Origin: Symsagittifera roscoffensis
Lineage: Eukaryota > Xenacoelomorpha > Acoela > Convolutidae
DNA: 64,000 bases
Reading direction: 5' to 3'
Assembly: GCF_963678635.1 (NCBI RefSeq)
Contig: NC_087065.1
Location: 49,307,011 to 49,371,010, forward strand
In this document: positions 28,246 to 38,865 of the stretch, piece by piece
How positions within the stretch are numbered: position 1 is the first letter of the stretch
How the letters are laid out: each line of letters begins with the position of its first letter
Made by a program: the position numbers and the translations under genes
The notes under the pieces: model-generated
What the model saw: the letters and a program-made list of their open reading frames with translations, nothing else
Told to the model about the DNA's origin: nothing
Database searches by the model: none

Positions 28246-31200
28246 CTCTTCCGGCCAAGTGTCCCAGTGGTCCGCTGATATCACAAAGCTCTCTGAAAAC
28301 CTTGCAACGCCCCACACTCTGGTACCAGTGAAACGTTGCTGATTTGATCACAAAGCTCTCTGAAAACCTTGCAACGCCCCACACTCTGGTACCAGTGAAA
28401 CGTTGCTGATTTGATCGAGACGATCGGTCTCATTGGAAAACAGTATGGTTATACTATTTTAATTATCATAAAAGTTTGATCCACCTAATTTGGAAGTCAA
28501 AACCACTGTCTTTTTTATGTTTTATAGTTTTTTGTTCCTATTTTTAATCATTTTTGGTTTTTTGTTTCGCTTTTTCTCTTTCACTCGTTTTTTGTCCCCC
28601 TAGTGACCCCTCTTACTCGGTTAGCTAGAACTCGTTTTCCAGAACTTGAGACTTCGGTTGTCCAACTTTCCACCGAAGGTTCACTCTGGTCCACTTGAAT
28701 TTCACTCTCCTTTCACTCGCGATTATTTTCTGTCTCCTGTAACGAATAAGACAGCTCTACTCTTGTTCGAATTATGTATCGGAAATTGCGAATAGCAATT
28801 TCTCGCTGCTTTTTTGACTACTTTTCCGCGATTGTAGTTCGAATCTTCTGATCTTATTTTTCTGATAATTTCAGTTGTCGCTAGAAAACTGAGCATGGCA
28901 TACTCCATTCAAAGTTTTGGAAAAAAAATTCAATTCACCCCAAAATCAAGACTAAACCTTTTCTAAAGGTCAAACTTCCAAATATGACCGACTGGCACAT
29001 CTCGTTGCATAATTCAGTAAAATTGCGAATAGCAATATTACTGTAGTATATAGTCAGCAACTTTCCCACGATTATTACTCGATTCTTCGGATTGTTATTT
29101 TTTCGTATTTCAGTTGTCGCAAAAAACTTGAGCATGACAGGCTCGATTCGAAATTTTCAAAAAAAAATTTTTCTCCCTAAAACTCCAGATCATACGTTCA
29201 ACTCAAGGTCAAACTTCCAATAATGATCGACTGGAACAGTTTAAAAAACCGCGGATGCTCCATATAAGGCCCTTAACCAAGAGCCGAAAAGGAATTTTGG
29301 AAAGCGGAAGCCTTCCGAATTCCCCAATTTAGCTTTTTAAAATAGTTAAAACCGAGAATTCTTGTACCACGGTTTCCTGAGCAGTATATGACCAAAAATT
29401 TTAAAATTTCCATAAAAAAAAATACAAAAAACCGAACAAAAAGTAGTATAGTATCGAAGAAAAACAAAAAATTAAAAATAAAATAACCGAGTAAACCAAG
29501 AACAGTAAAAAAAAATACACAATCAGTAAAAATCGCCCACCAGACGAGATGTGATCCTATCCTCCCGTTTGTTGTTGTTAGATATATTGTTGATCAAGGC
29601 ATTTATATCAAACCATATTGTAACGTCAAAACTGTGACCTTTTTTGGTGCCTTCACAGTAGGGTTGTTTGAGTATTTATGCTTGTTAATACTAATTTCCG
29701 CTCAATACCGTAGGGCCAAGTGACTAGAGTGGAAGACTGATCCGGCAAGCAGTGCAACGAGCAGCAGGAAGGGTCTCAAGGATAACAACAGTCGACTGTT
29801 GGGTATCGTCAACATTATTTGCATCCCTTTTGGTACTGAAAGTACGATATCAATGGGGGGCTCGACAGTGACTGTGCTGTAGTCATCCTCCACCAAGATG
29901 CAAAATTCCGAGTTAAGCACCTTTATTCGGATACTGAACGGACCCGGAGGGGTAAAAAACTATTTAACTGCTACCTATTTTGCCCGTTTTATTTTTTAAA
30001 TTCCATTTGGCAATCAAATAGACCATAAGTAGACCGGTTTTTAGCGTGAAAATAGTGAAATTTTGACCCCCCACAATTAGCTATTTTTGAGATATTCATA
30101 TTTTTTTGAAACGGATAAAAGCGCTAAATTGTTGAGTTACATCAACCATAAGTTAGCTAAAATAACTAGAGCAACCGGTTGATTTTGATTCGGACGTAGT
30201 CGGAACTAATTGTGTATCAGAATCCGATTTCTCGTGATTTTTGGAAAACGAAACGCCGCAGAATAAGAATAGTTTTTGAAATATTTGAGTTAGCGTGACA
30301 AAAAATTTTGGCTGTTCGGACAACATACACTTGTCAATTGACAAATCTTAGAACGCGATTGCCAACAGCTTCTAGGCCCCAGTGAAATTGAATTTAATGA
30401 CTTTGACTTCAATTCATCAATCCGGAGGAGTCCAAGTACCATTGTTTTTGGCAAACTTTTCGGCCTAAACATTTTTGATCGGTTTTTAGTATTGAATTAG
30501 AAAATTATAGGCCTTCTGAGCTCGAATCAATAGGATTTTAGGTCAATAGGACAAGAATTGCAGAAGAAGTTAGGCGGAAACTGTACGTTTAAAAATTTTC
30601 TGAACTTTCCTAAAAGACATTTCGCTTAAAAACTCGGGAAAAACCGGATTGATTCAGTTTATCTTGGTACCATTAGATCAAAAATTAAGTGGGTTTAAAC
30701 GCGATCTAAGCGTTTCTGAAGAAATTGAACATAATAAAATTTTTATATTGTTTTTAGCAAAAACACCGGTTTTGGAGGTAGACCCTTCACGATTGGTTAT
30801 TTTTTTGTGAAAAGTCCTTATATCTCTACCAAACGGTAGCAACGATTGAATAAGGCTCTTTGAAATGTTCTAGACAATAAGGAAGGGCTAGGAAACCTTG
30901 AAACTTGTAACCAAGTCGGAAATAGGTTAGTAGACCGCTCCCAGTTAAGAGAAATTGTTAATTAAGCAGCTTAGCTAAGTTAGAAAGAACCCTTCCTAGT
31001 TAGCTGATTTTGCATTTGCATATTAGGCTCTGAGACCGTATCCGGAATGTTCTCGACTTAGATTTTTAGACAACTCTCAGAGGGTCACAATTTTGCCGGC
31101 TCGGAAGGGTCTCATCAGGAGGGCTCCCGTTTTTGCCAATCCGGAAGGGTCAAATTTTTGCTAATCCGGAGAGGTACCGTTTTTGCCAATTGAGTGGGGT

Positions 31201-31658
31201 CCCAATCCAGAGAGGGTTGTGTTTTTTGCTAATTTGGAAGGGTCCTGGAACGCCGAGCCGAGGGGGTCTTAATTTTTTCTTATGTACGTAAACGAAAGCA
31301 AGACATTTAGTGGACAGAATAATGATATTTGGGCAAACACGCAGACCAAACAAGACAAGAAACCAGTGACTGCAGTGGTAACATGCCTTTAAAACAGAAA
31401 AGACGACAAAGGACCAGAACATGTCTCAGTCCGAATACTGGCGACTCTAGGTCTAACCGAAAACAAAATTCGACGAATTTTGGTAGGTCTAGCTATGGGC
31501 AATCCGAAGGCAGATAGGCCACATAAAACTCGGTGGGTGGTGCAATAGACGCCCATTTGAGAGAAAAAGACTGCCTCCAAATATTGTCTGTTTAGTGCGG
31601 CACTAAACAGGAAACGCTCTTTCTTTAGACACGGGTTCGACTTTTAAATTGCGACAGA
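28246..31658. repeat. Tandem unit R2 (about 3.4 kb, non-coding)
   Basis: Second head-to-tail unit. Near its start a 70-bp internal tandem duplication (tgatcacaaagctctctgaaaacc... ending gctgatttgat) lies at about 28278-28416. R2 contains two partial Y copies (28650-29000 and 29105-29240), with a near-boundary at tgaccgactggca (about 29000). It ends ggttcgacttttaaattgcg at about 31658, where the plus-strand element leader begins. Confidence 0.85.
31095..31270. repeat. Degenerate short tandem repeat in R2 (also 27620-27800 in R1)
   Basis: Units of about 25-28 bp built on tttttgccaatccggaagggtc, e.g. ccgtttttgccaatccggaa, ttttgctaatccggagaggt, tttttgccaattgagtgggg, ttttttgctaatttggaagg. Around six degenerate units. 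Both R1 and R2 carry it, so it predates the R1/R2 duplication. Confidence 0.65.
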
Positions 31659-32280
31659 CCGACCACAATACATATAATTTTTTTTATGATTTCTTCTTCA
31701 AGTTGAATAATTTTTTTAATTATTAGTATTAGCTATTCTCGATTGGGAAGTGAGTACACTATCTTTTAAATTTTTTGTTATCATCAGACTAGGCTATCAT
31801 TTTATCCACTAACCAATGTTTTTTTGCCATGCCTTATTTAGAGTTACGGTGTACTGTGACAATTTAATCAGATTCGTGGTCACCTGTTAGTTGAAACTTT
31901 CAGACATTATCGAGTTGTGTTAATATTATCTGTTGTTAAACGACAAAACGGTAGCAAGCGAATCAAGTGATTAAGCAGTAAAAGCAATATATTAAGATTA
32001 GTACAGACAACTCGCGAGGATACCTAAGCTGAGTGATAGCCCTAGGAAGGTTAGACAAAGAGACAAACAAAATCAATGCGGAAAAAACCAAGAAGAAAGG
32101 GAAAAATGAAGAGTAGACAAAGATGGAATTAGAGATCCATTGGAGCACTGCTCAGAATGAGAAGCTGGCGGGACGTGCTACCGAAAGAAATGGGATCAGG
32201 AGATTAACGATTGAATCTACTCCCGTAGAACAGTGCTATAGTTTCGCTTTTTTTCGACCGGGACTCCGGACCGAGAAGAA
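31659..32280 (+). other. Leader of plus-strand gypsy-like element, no recognised LTR
   Basis: AT-rich sequence up to the first coding signs of Gag (32281). Short ORFs only (32123-32323 overlaps the beginning of Gag in another frame). A comparison by eye with 58550-59090 and 37560-37900 found no clear terminal repeat. It may contain the element's 5' UTR. Confidence 0.35.
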
Positions 32281-33200
32281 ATGTCGGAACTGTCCGATAT
32301 CTCAATTAAAAAACCGTCAGTAGGAGGCTCACCTACTGGCAATACTATGGTGCATGGGGTGTCAGAGAAGGCGAGACAGAGCGGAACAGCGCGAGTATCG
32401 TCTAGTACTAAATTGCCCTTTACGAATAGGATGAAGCCACCACTAGTGACTCCATTGATGGACAACGGAGGGTCAATGGAAGAGGATTATGGATGGCATG
32501 TGTTAGCAAACTGAACAGATTTCGATCAGATTGAGTGAAATAGAAAAAGCAGTTTGCGTTGAGGAAGAAAGCCTGCAGGAGGAGATAAATCGCAATAGAC
32601 AGGCTGTCAGCAAAAGCTTAAGGTGCTCAAAGGAAAGGATAGATGAGTACTTGGCCAGATTTTTGTCGCGAATGACGCGGGAGGTTGAGGAAAGAGAGAA
32701 ACGATTGAGAGGTGACCTGGATCAATTTCGAAGTCAACAAGAGCAGACTCTTGGGACTCTCGATACAAAGATAGACGCGATGATATAAAGTTACACTCAG
32801 GCGCTAACGGACATATTGGACGGCCTCCTGGGAAACATAAATAGAGGAGCACACTCGAGGGAGGCTAACCAAGAGCCGATTGTGAAAATCAATGAGCATT
32901 CAAACAGAGGAAGGACGTATAGAATCACGAGAGGAAGAGGTAATAAATCGGGTGGCAATACTGGAAGCAACAGGCCCAGTAATCCCACGAATATCAGAGG
33001 GAGCTCTACTGGCAGTCAGCCAATCTCGAACGAATGACCCACACAAGACGAACATGCAAGTAGAAGAGGTGATGCCTCAAATTGGAATTACTCGTACCAG
33101 AGAAAAGCTCTGCCTAGCGACTGTGACTGGAGGGATGTTCCAGAGCCTCAACCAACGGATATGAACGATCAGACGGGTTATTCTCGGGATGCAACAGCGA
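32281..33200 (+). pseudogene. Gag N-terminal region, unit A
   Basis: Successive open stretches: 32281-32514 (SELSDISIKKPSVGGSPTGN), 32531-32788 (a strong coiled coil: EIEKAVCVEEESLQEEINRN, EVEEREKRLRGDLDQF) and 32816-33164 (Asn/Gly/Arg-rich GRTYRITRGRGNKSGG). The coiled coil matches the type seen in M Gag N-terminus, although sequence similarity is low. Frame changes near 32520 and 32790. It precedes the capsid at 33305. Confidence 0.55.
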
Positions 33201-33765
33201 TGACCACAGCGTTCGAACCCCCGAACAGGTCCCTGGAGACGTTCCTCACAAGGTTGTCCAGGACAAACGAGCGCAGCGATAAGTCTAAAAGGGTGTTCAA
33301 AACCGAGATTTTATAAGGATGAGTCGGACGGTTGTATAGATACCTGGATAGAAGTTATGAAGCTGAACTTTGAGGAATAAGACTTGACATACAGACAAAA
33401 GTGCAGTGCGGTCACTAGCAACTTGGAAGGGGCAGCCCTGGATTGCGTTATGGTGAAAGAACCATGCCAGCGGGATACTGCCGAGAAAATCTTCGAGATA
33501 CTGTTAAACCGCTTTGGCTCGGGAGTGCAAGGACACCAAGCGGTGATGCGCTTTAAGAAATGAAGGCAACATGAAGCTGAAACCATAGACAATTTCTTAG
33601 ATGCTTTGGTAATGCTGGGAAAGCGTAGTAAGCCGGACGAGTCAAACAGCAGGATGAACGTAGCAGTAGCTTCAAAATTCCTTTCTGTTGTGAAGAACAA
33701 TTATCTCAGGACAGTGTTAGCAACGCACTACCCACCTCTTTCAAGTAATTCTCCTACACCGGAAC
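33201..33765 (+). pseudogene. Gag capsid region, unit A
   Basis: The plus frame from about 33313 reads DESDGCIDTWIEVMKLNFEE, stop, DLTYRQKCSAVTSNLEGAAL, DTAEKIFEILLNRFGSGVQG, then stop, and HEAETIDNFLDALVMLGKRS, ASKFLSVVKNNYLRTVLA. Same order as M 21170-20780. Preceded by AFEPPNRSLETFLTRLSRTN. At least two stops. A gypsy-type capsid; not functional here. Confidence 0.8.
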
Positions 33766-34140
33766 AGCTGTGACTGAAATCCAAGGAACACATATTGCTA
33801 TAACCTCCGATGAGATCATGTTATTATTAAAAAGTTTTGGCAATTTAACAATGGACCTGCAAACCAGGGAAACAACTGGTACAAGCCCAGGGATGATATG
33901 GACAAGAGACGCTTTTTTGCAAAGTACAATTCCACAGATCATCAATTATCAGCAGTTTCAACCTATATTTTGACTTGGCGTGAATTGGTCAGAAGTTTTG
34001 ACGTGACGAATGATCTTAATTTTGGACTGAGCAGGGTTAGGAACCCAGACAAGAAGTGTGTTAAGCGACCAGTAAATAGGTTAAAAACTGATGAGAAAAG
34101 GATACCAATTTGCTTAGACAGAAAGGTGAAATAACAGCTT
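33766..34140 (+). pseudogene. Zinc-knuckle remnant and protease C-terminal segment, unit A
   Basis: At about 33880-33955 one frame reads NNWYKPRDDMDKRRFFAKYN, matching M WYKPRDDIDKRRSCANC, with the knuckle cysteines lost. It then joins directly to SFDVTNDLNFGLSRVRNPD and KKCVKRPVNRLKTDEKRIPI, which match the protease end of M (19430-19200). So the second knuckle and most of the protease, including the active site, are deleted. Confidence 0.65.
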
Positions 34141-34720
34141 AGGCAGGTAATGGTAGCAATTTTTAGGATAAGCAATTTAAACCCGCTGAGTGATAGTAAG
34201 CAGTCAAGGTTCAATGATTTTAGGCCGCAGCTTTTCTATCCATTGATGAATACACTGGACAAAACGAGTTTAATCCAGCATAGAAGACAACTTGGCTACG
34301 CTCTGCCAATGAGGACAGAATATGAAGAAACTCCGAACCTGAAGAAGCATCGAGTGAAAGATTGTCCATTTGACGGGAAAAAAGATAGGGTTTTAAAAAG
34401 AACTAATGAATAAAAATCTAAAAAATGTTTTCTATGAGATCTGAAACAAATGACGGCTTATTGAGCTGCTCGAATTTTCCGGAACGTCCCTCGTCACATG
34501 AATTAGAGTCCAACAATCCTATTTTGCAGGAAACAGAGCATTTGGGAGGTAAGATAGAGGAAGGAGAGTTTGAGTTGCTAAGGGCAGTTTTAAATCGGAA
34601 CGCAGACGTTTTTTCTAAACATAAAGCGGATAATGGTTGTTGTAATTTCATCGAGCACGAGTTTGAACTAGAAGAAAATGCCGCTCTTCTCATGAATTGG
34701 AGGCGTGCAGAGCGGAAATA
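34141..34720 (+). pseudogene. Protease-RT connector, unit A
   Basis: 34150-34413 has ATFRMRNLNELS-type similarity (VAIFRISNLNPLSDSKQSRF) and a KLGYALPM-like segment. 34425-34721 has SMRSETNDGLLSCSNFPERP, LQETEHLGGKIEEGEFELLR and AVLNRNADVFSKHKADNGCC, as in gypsy pol upstream of RT. Matches M 18957-18595. Then a broken EEGA-like stretch before the RT. Confidence 0.65.
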
Positions 34721-34754
34721 GAAATGCTGTTGCGACTTCTGCTAACTAAGATCG

Positions 34755-35040
34755 GTGACCATAATTAACCTAAACCACGCATTGACGAGAGCCTCTCAAA
34801 ACTCAGAGATGCCAAGTTTTTTATCACGTTGTGTTTGGTTTCTGCCTATTGGCAGGTTCCCTGGCAGAAACAGGATAGAGAGAAGACCGGATTTGCGCAG
34901 GAAGAAAATGCCCTTCGGTTTGTTAAATGCGACGGCGACACATGAAAGACTCATGGCTCAGGCGTTGACTAGGGGAACAAAGAAGTATGGGAACCTCGTC
35001 ATGTGTTATGAGGAGGATGATGTAGTAACGGCAAACTAGA
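34755..35040 (+). pseudogene. Reverse transcriptase remnant, unit A
   Basis: Frames combine to show RIDESLSKLRDAKFFITLCL with VSAYWQVPWQKQDREKTGF, then RKKMPFGLLNATATHERLMA and QALTRGTKKYGNLVMCYEED. The motif A Asp (expected in T-L-D-L) is Cys here, and the YxDD box carries an extra codon (CYEEDD). After DDVVTAN the rest of RT and all RNase H are deleted, jumping to the KETY/RWLDKSG spacer at 35182. Dead by several independent lesions. Confidence 0.8.
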
Positions 35041-35570
35041 CACAGGATACGTGAAAAGCACCAGGTTAGTGACAGCCCCAGCAAGAAAATTATACGAAAG
35101 ATTGGAACAGAAGCAGGTTAAACAGGCGGAAATAAAGAAGTATTCTCGTTTTTAGACAAAGAGACATAAGAAGTACTTCCCTTGATCAGATGGTTGGATA
35201 AATCAGGACATTTTATACCGGGTCACCCTGAATTACCGATAGGATTAGCAGCACAAGTTAAGGTTTTATCCAAGGAGGACTCGATGCCCTTCTGTTGCTC
35301 GATGCCCTTAGGATATGTTGCTACGTTCAAACCTGGTTCAGCAGGAACTGTCTCGTATGAACATAAACAGCCTCTCATTGCTAGACGAAATGGTGCAGGT
35401 GACACCAGAGGTGATGCGGATGCTAGATGAAATATTAGAGAAAGAAATGACTAAAGATGATCCTAAATGGGCAGCAGCTATGGCATCGTTGACAGTCAGT
35501 GAGATTGTACGGATAAAATTATCAAGACGTCAGCACAGAGCAAATGAAAACGGTAGTTAAGAACATCGTA
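35041..35570 (+). pseudogene. RT/RNase H deletion and spacer before integrase, unit A
   Basis: 35182-35272 reads IRWLDKSGHFIPGHPELPIG, matching M RWLDKSGKPKEDHHELP. 35315-35560 is an 81-codon stretch (LVQQELSRMNINSLSLLDEM) repeated almost unchanged in B (40781-41026) and C (48058-48303). The B unit begins at the equivalent of 35289. No enzymatic domain; linker of Pol. Confidence 0.6.
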
Positions 35571-36192
35571 TAAGACGACGGAGCAGGAGATCGGGACTCA
35601 GAAGAAGACCATGGACTGATTGAAGTCGAGTCGAAACACTCGGAGCAAGAAAGTTTTTTGGGGGAGTAGGACTGTAAAGGAAGCGGAGACAAAAATGGAC
35701 AAGACCAGTTGGACAACATTTTGTCCAAGGAGTTTAGGTGGATGAGTAGATTAAGCACAACATAATGTGCCGTGGAGATATGCTCAACAGTAGACTCTTT
35801 TGTTGAGAACAGCTCGAAGAAATCGGAGAATGATATGTACACCGACAGGAACTCGAGCACAGGATCCAAATTATCAGAATTGGCGATCCACATATTGCTA
35901 GTGGAGACTCGATACTTGGACAGGGAGATGTTTCAGGACCCTGTACCCTAGTGAGAAAGTCTTTGAAAACGCGGCAGATGACTCGGAGAGGATAGCGGTG
36001 TTGAAAATTTCAATGAGCCTAATACCGTTCAATGTGATGCGATGCATAATGTCGGAGATGCAGACTCTGGGTCTAATAAGAGCGCAGAGAAACTACCGTA
36101 TGACAACTAGCTTGAAAAGGTGGATCAAAAATGGGGCACCAGACAAAAGAGATCTGCAGGAAGATAGTTAACGGATCTTGAGGCAGTAGTAC
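35571..36192 (+). pseudogene. Acidic spacer and integrase N-terminal lead, unit A
   Basis: Mostly broken; the minus-strand open stretch here is a shadow. The end (about 35985-36170) reads ERIAVLKISMSLIPFNVMRC and RAQRNYRMTTSLKRWIKNGA, PDKRDLQEDS, corresponding to M integrase residues around RAQKNDKMKSNLSKWIRTGE and ADLEEDSYKIL. Equivalent stretches occur at 41460-41645 and 48732-48914. Confidence 0.6.
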
Positions 36193-36615
36193 ATGCAGAA
36201 AAACGAGCGGCTTTATCTGAATAAATATGGGATCATTGCCTGCAAAAAGAGAGAAGGGTTCAAGATCCTGTACAGATATAACGCAATAGTGCTAACAGGT
36301 CATGCCAACAGGTGGAAGATCCAAGAAAATTACAATTGCCATTGCAGTCAATCGAGTTCAATGAAGTGGTACAAATTGATCATCAGAGGCTATGTAGGAC
36401 AGACAGTGGCTATAATCAGGTCTTAGTGATGATCGACTACTTCACAAAGTATGCAGAGGCCGTGCCCTGCATAACTGCCTCAGCCGAAGAAACATGCGAT
36501 CATCTGTTGAATACATGGATAGCAAGAAATGAATGTCCGATGACAATCCAATCGGACAATGGAAGTGCTTTTGTAGGAGAGCTTACTAGGTATCTCAGGC
36601 TCATTCTATGACGTA
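36193..36615 (+). pseudogene. Integrase core lacking the zinc domain, unit A
   Basis: 36193-36300 shows RLYLNKYGIIACKKREGFKI then YNAIVLTG. The following H-x-H/C-x2-C zinc region present in M is deleted. 36312-36611 carries LQSIEFNEVVQIDHQRLCRT (first Asp), VLVMIDYFTKYAEAVPC and CPMTIQSDNGSAFVGEL (second Asp). A frameshift follows, and MTYHPQTNVLVDTQNR shows the catalytic Glu changed to Asp in this copy (Glu in B and C). Non-functional. Confidence 0.85.
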
Positions 36616-36650
36616 TCATCCCCAAACGAACGTCTTAGTAGATACACAAA

Positions 36651-36730
36651 ATCGGACTGTGGTGTCGATTATGAGGGTGTACTGTTCCGGTTATGAGGGT
36701 GTACTGTGGGTCTGGAGGAGATAACAGCGT
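36651..36730. other. Deletion scar with templated insertion, unit A
   Basis: After gtgtactgttccg the sequence carries an extra gttatgagggtgtactgt, a copy of the 17 bases just before it, and then jumps to gggtctgg. In C the same flanks are separated by about 990 bp (49411-50399). B has the identical scar at 42125-42204. The deletion removes the integrase C-terminal half and the GPY/F module. Confidence 0.85.
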
Positions 36731-37050
36731 CGCAAGATGTAGTCGTTGTCGATGATCAAGACAAAGAATGGCTCGACGATCGTTCTAAGCACAAAGTGGA
36801 GTTTGACGACGAACAACAACAATCATTAAAATAAGAATTGACAAACATGCGCCTCTTAGTGTGGTTCATTACTGCCTCCAACCTCAATTAATATCCGGTA
36901 TGAAATCGACGGTGACGTCGAATGATTTTTTGTCCAGGGAGTGGGAGTTGGACTTACACACACTGAAAAATTTTTAATAAAAAATTAAATATTGCAAGAG
37001 AAACAGGTAATTTGGAGGCAGAGCCAGATGAAGGCCCTAATAAACTAGAT
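36715..37050 (+). pseudogene. Pol C-terminal linker, unit A
   Basis: Frame reading LEEITASQDVVVVDDQDKEW, LDDRSKHKVEFDDEQQQSLK, stop, ELTNMRLLVWF, then FVQGVGVGLTHTEKFL near 36940. Matches M linker (LVNAGALVVNEEWQI, TNLRVLDWMHN, FVRGVGVGPTHAKNLM). Acidic and probably flexible; it joins integrase to the macro-like domain. Confidence 0.6.
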
Positions 37051-37560
37051 GTATGGAGAATAGTAGAGTCAAATTTTCACTTGCCGATTGAATACTCGAG
37101 CAGCATAATACTACGAGATAGCGACTATATATTTACGGATAGGACGTGTGCGATAGCTATCACCGCAGATATAGGCTTTAGATAAGCATTATCAATCGAT
37201 TTCAGGAGGGAGTACAAGAACATAGACGTTTTATGCAAGCAAAGACCAGGAATAGGGAGTGTAGCAGCTTTGCCACCGGCGGTATCGCAGATAACAGGGA
37301 AGTGTTTTTGCTTTTTGGTGATGAGGGTGACGAAAAAGCAGCACGTGGACCCTGAAGATTTGGGGTTGCCCCTGACAAGACTAAGAGATTTCCTAGTGTA
37401 GAGGGGAGTGAAAGAACTCTGGCTTCCTGTGTACGACCCGATCCGAGGATGACTGCATCTGCGGGAGCTGTACGTGCTGTTACACGTGATCTCTTAGGAT
37501 ACCAAAAGAAAAGTGTATCTACAAAAGAAGAATTATTTAAGTATAGGTTCAGTATAGAAT
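37051..37560 (+). pseudogene. Macro-like domain (TARG1/OARD1 type), unit A
   Basis: One plus frame, interrupted by four stops, reads SSIILRDSDYIFTDRTCAIA, ITADIGFR, stop, ALSIDFRREYKNIDVL, RPGIGSVAALPPAVSQ, GKCFCFLVMRVTKKQHVDPE, LTRLRDFLV, stop, RGVKELWLPVYDPIRG, stop, LHLRELYVLLHVIS, stop, KVYL. The order matches TARG1-type macro domains: GD-F start, AHCIS-like strand, glycine turn, YYLITK-like strand, a paired helix, then LSMPxIGCGLD-like strand and a final helix. The classical G-x-G-L-D loop is replaced by YDPxRG, so catalysis is uncertain. ADP-ribose binding is inference. Confidence 0.55.
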
Positions 37561-37907
37561 GAAGGTAGGATCTGTTATGTGTTATGTCATTAGGATTATG
37601 GGCGTGGAGGGGTTGGTGACCACGAGTACTCAAGCAATCCTTTCGGGAAAAAGATCCAAAGCGTGGATTGTCCTTCTTAGATCATTTTCCAAATTTTTCT
37701 ATTGACTCGAACTTTGATATATCTTAAAATCATAAGTTTTTGTTCTGACTGCTTTAAAAAATGAGTGTCAGTGTGAACTTGGAGCAGTACTGTCAGATGT
37801 GATAGTAATGACCTCTTTTCTTGAATCTGGTTAATCGAAATTAGTTTCCAAATCTCAAATTTTTGCGAGTCAATTTATCGAAATCATACAATCAAACTGA
37901 ACCAGAA
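37561..37907. other. Spacer between Pol and second ORF, unit A
   Basis: About 350 bp without ORF, AT-rich, kept in B (43035-43380) and C (51250-51596). It ends just before atgggcaactttgac, the likely start of the second ORF. It could hold an internal promoter or a subgenomic leader; no motif can be assigned. Confidence 0.4.
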
Positions 37908-38830
37908 TGGGCAACTTTGACAAACTGATGGAATTACGCAGGGCATGTCATAGACGAGCTCTCTCGTCGGCTACTGGCAGGAGACTACGCCCAGGATGAC
38001 CCAGAGGTATTCGTGTTGACGGCTGCTCTGACGAACTTCCTAGGACATGAAAACCGTGAGGACCGCACCACGGAATTCTCGCTGATGGCAGTTTGGGCCG
38101 AGTTTGCGGATCATGAGATGGAGGAGTAGAGCGCTCTCTGGAAGCGACTTGGCGCGCGAACTTGGGGTGGGTATCGCGGGAACGTAGCAGCCTGGAGAGA
38201 TGACTGTCCCAGCCAGGCTTGGGGCCCGGCTTTAGGAGTAGACATCAAGCGTTCCACCAAGAAAGCTGTAGTACCAGCCAAGAAAGCCAGAGTAGAAGAA
38301 AAATAACAAACAAACGAGACAATGGAAGAAATTAACGAGACAATGGACGAGTTGGACCGATTGAGAAAGACCTTGGCCAGAACTCATGAGGGTAGAGATA
38401 TGCGGAGGAGACTATTTGAGGACTGCAACAAGAAGCAAGGAGAAAAGATAGAAGGCTTGAGGCAAGAGTATAAGGGGCGATCAGAACAATTGGGCATAGC
38501 AAAAGCGGAACGACTGTTACCTGCAGTAAACCTTCCCCCTGGGCAATCGCCGATGGAGCTACTGACACCTCACGACCTGAGTCAGACAACTGAAGTGCAA
38601 GTCCGAACAATCGCTGATCCAAGCGACACCCTGGGTTATCCAGTTAATGAGAGAATGATGAGGTAGCTTGTGGAAACCGCTGGTCGACTCGTGGCCTACA
38701 GGAATGCGCCAGGCTCCGGATTGACTGCACTCTATGGAACATTTGACGATACCGGCAGAGTAGAACTCTCCTCGGAAATAATAAAGAAAACAGAACATAG
38801 AGCTGCTACGACAACGGAGTCCTGAAAAAT
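37908..38830 (+). pseudogene. Coiled-coil N-terminal part of second ORF, unit A
   Basis: Begins MGNFDKLMELR, then after a frameshift HVIDELSRRLLAGDYAQDDP and EVFVLTAALTNFLGH, FSLMAVWAEFADHEMEE. 38322-38666 is open: MDELDRLRKTLARTHEGRDM, EDCNKKQGEKIEGLRQEYKG (coiled coil), then AVNLPPGQSPMELLTPHDLS. The end reads AGRLVAYRNAPGSGLTALYG. Repeated in B (43382-44300) and C (51596-52470). No enzyme motif; possibly a multimerisation region ahead of the SGNH domain. Confidence 0.5.
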
Positions 38831-38865
38831 CTCCAAAAGAAAGATGAAAATGAAGAAAGTTTAAC

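Noticed and set aside
31659-32122. 5' LTR of plus-strand element
   Set aside because: No matching terminal copy could be found by eye at 58.5-59.1 kb; it would need a computed alignment.
37202-37633. Minus-strand 143-codon ORF repeated in B and C
   Set aside because: Antisense to the macro-like domain. Repetition is explained by the A/B/C duplication.
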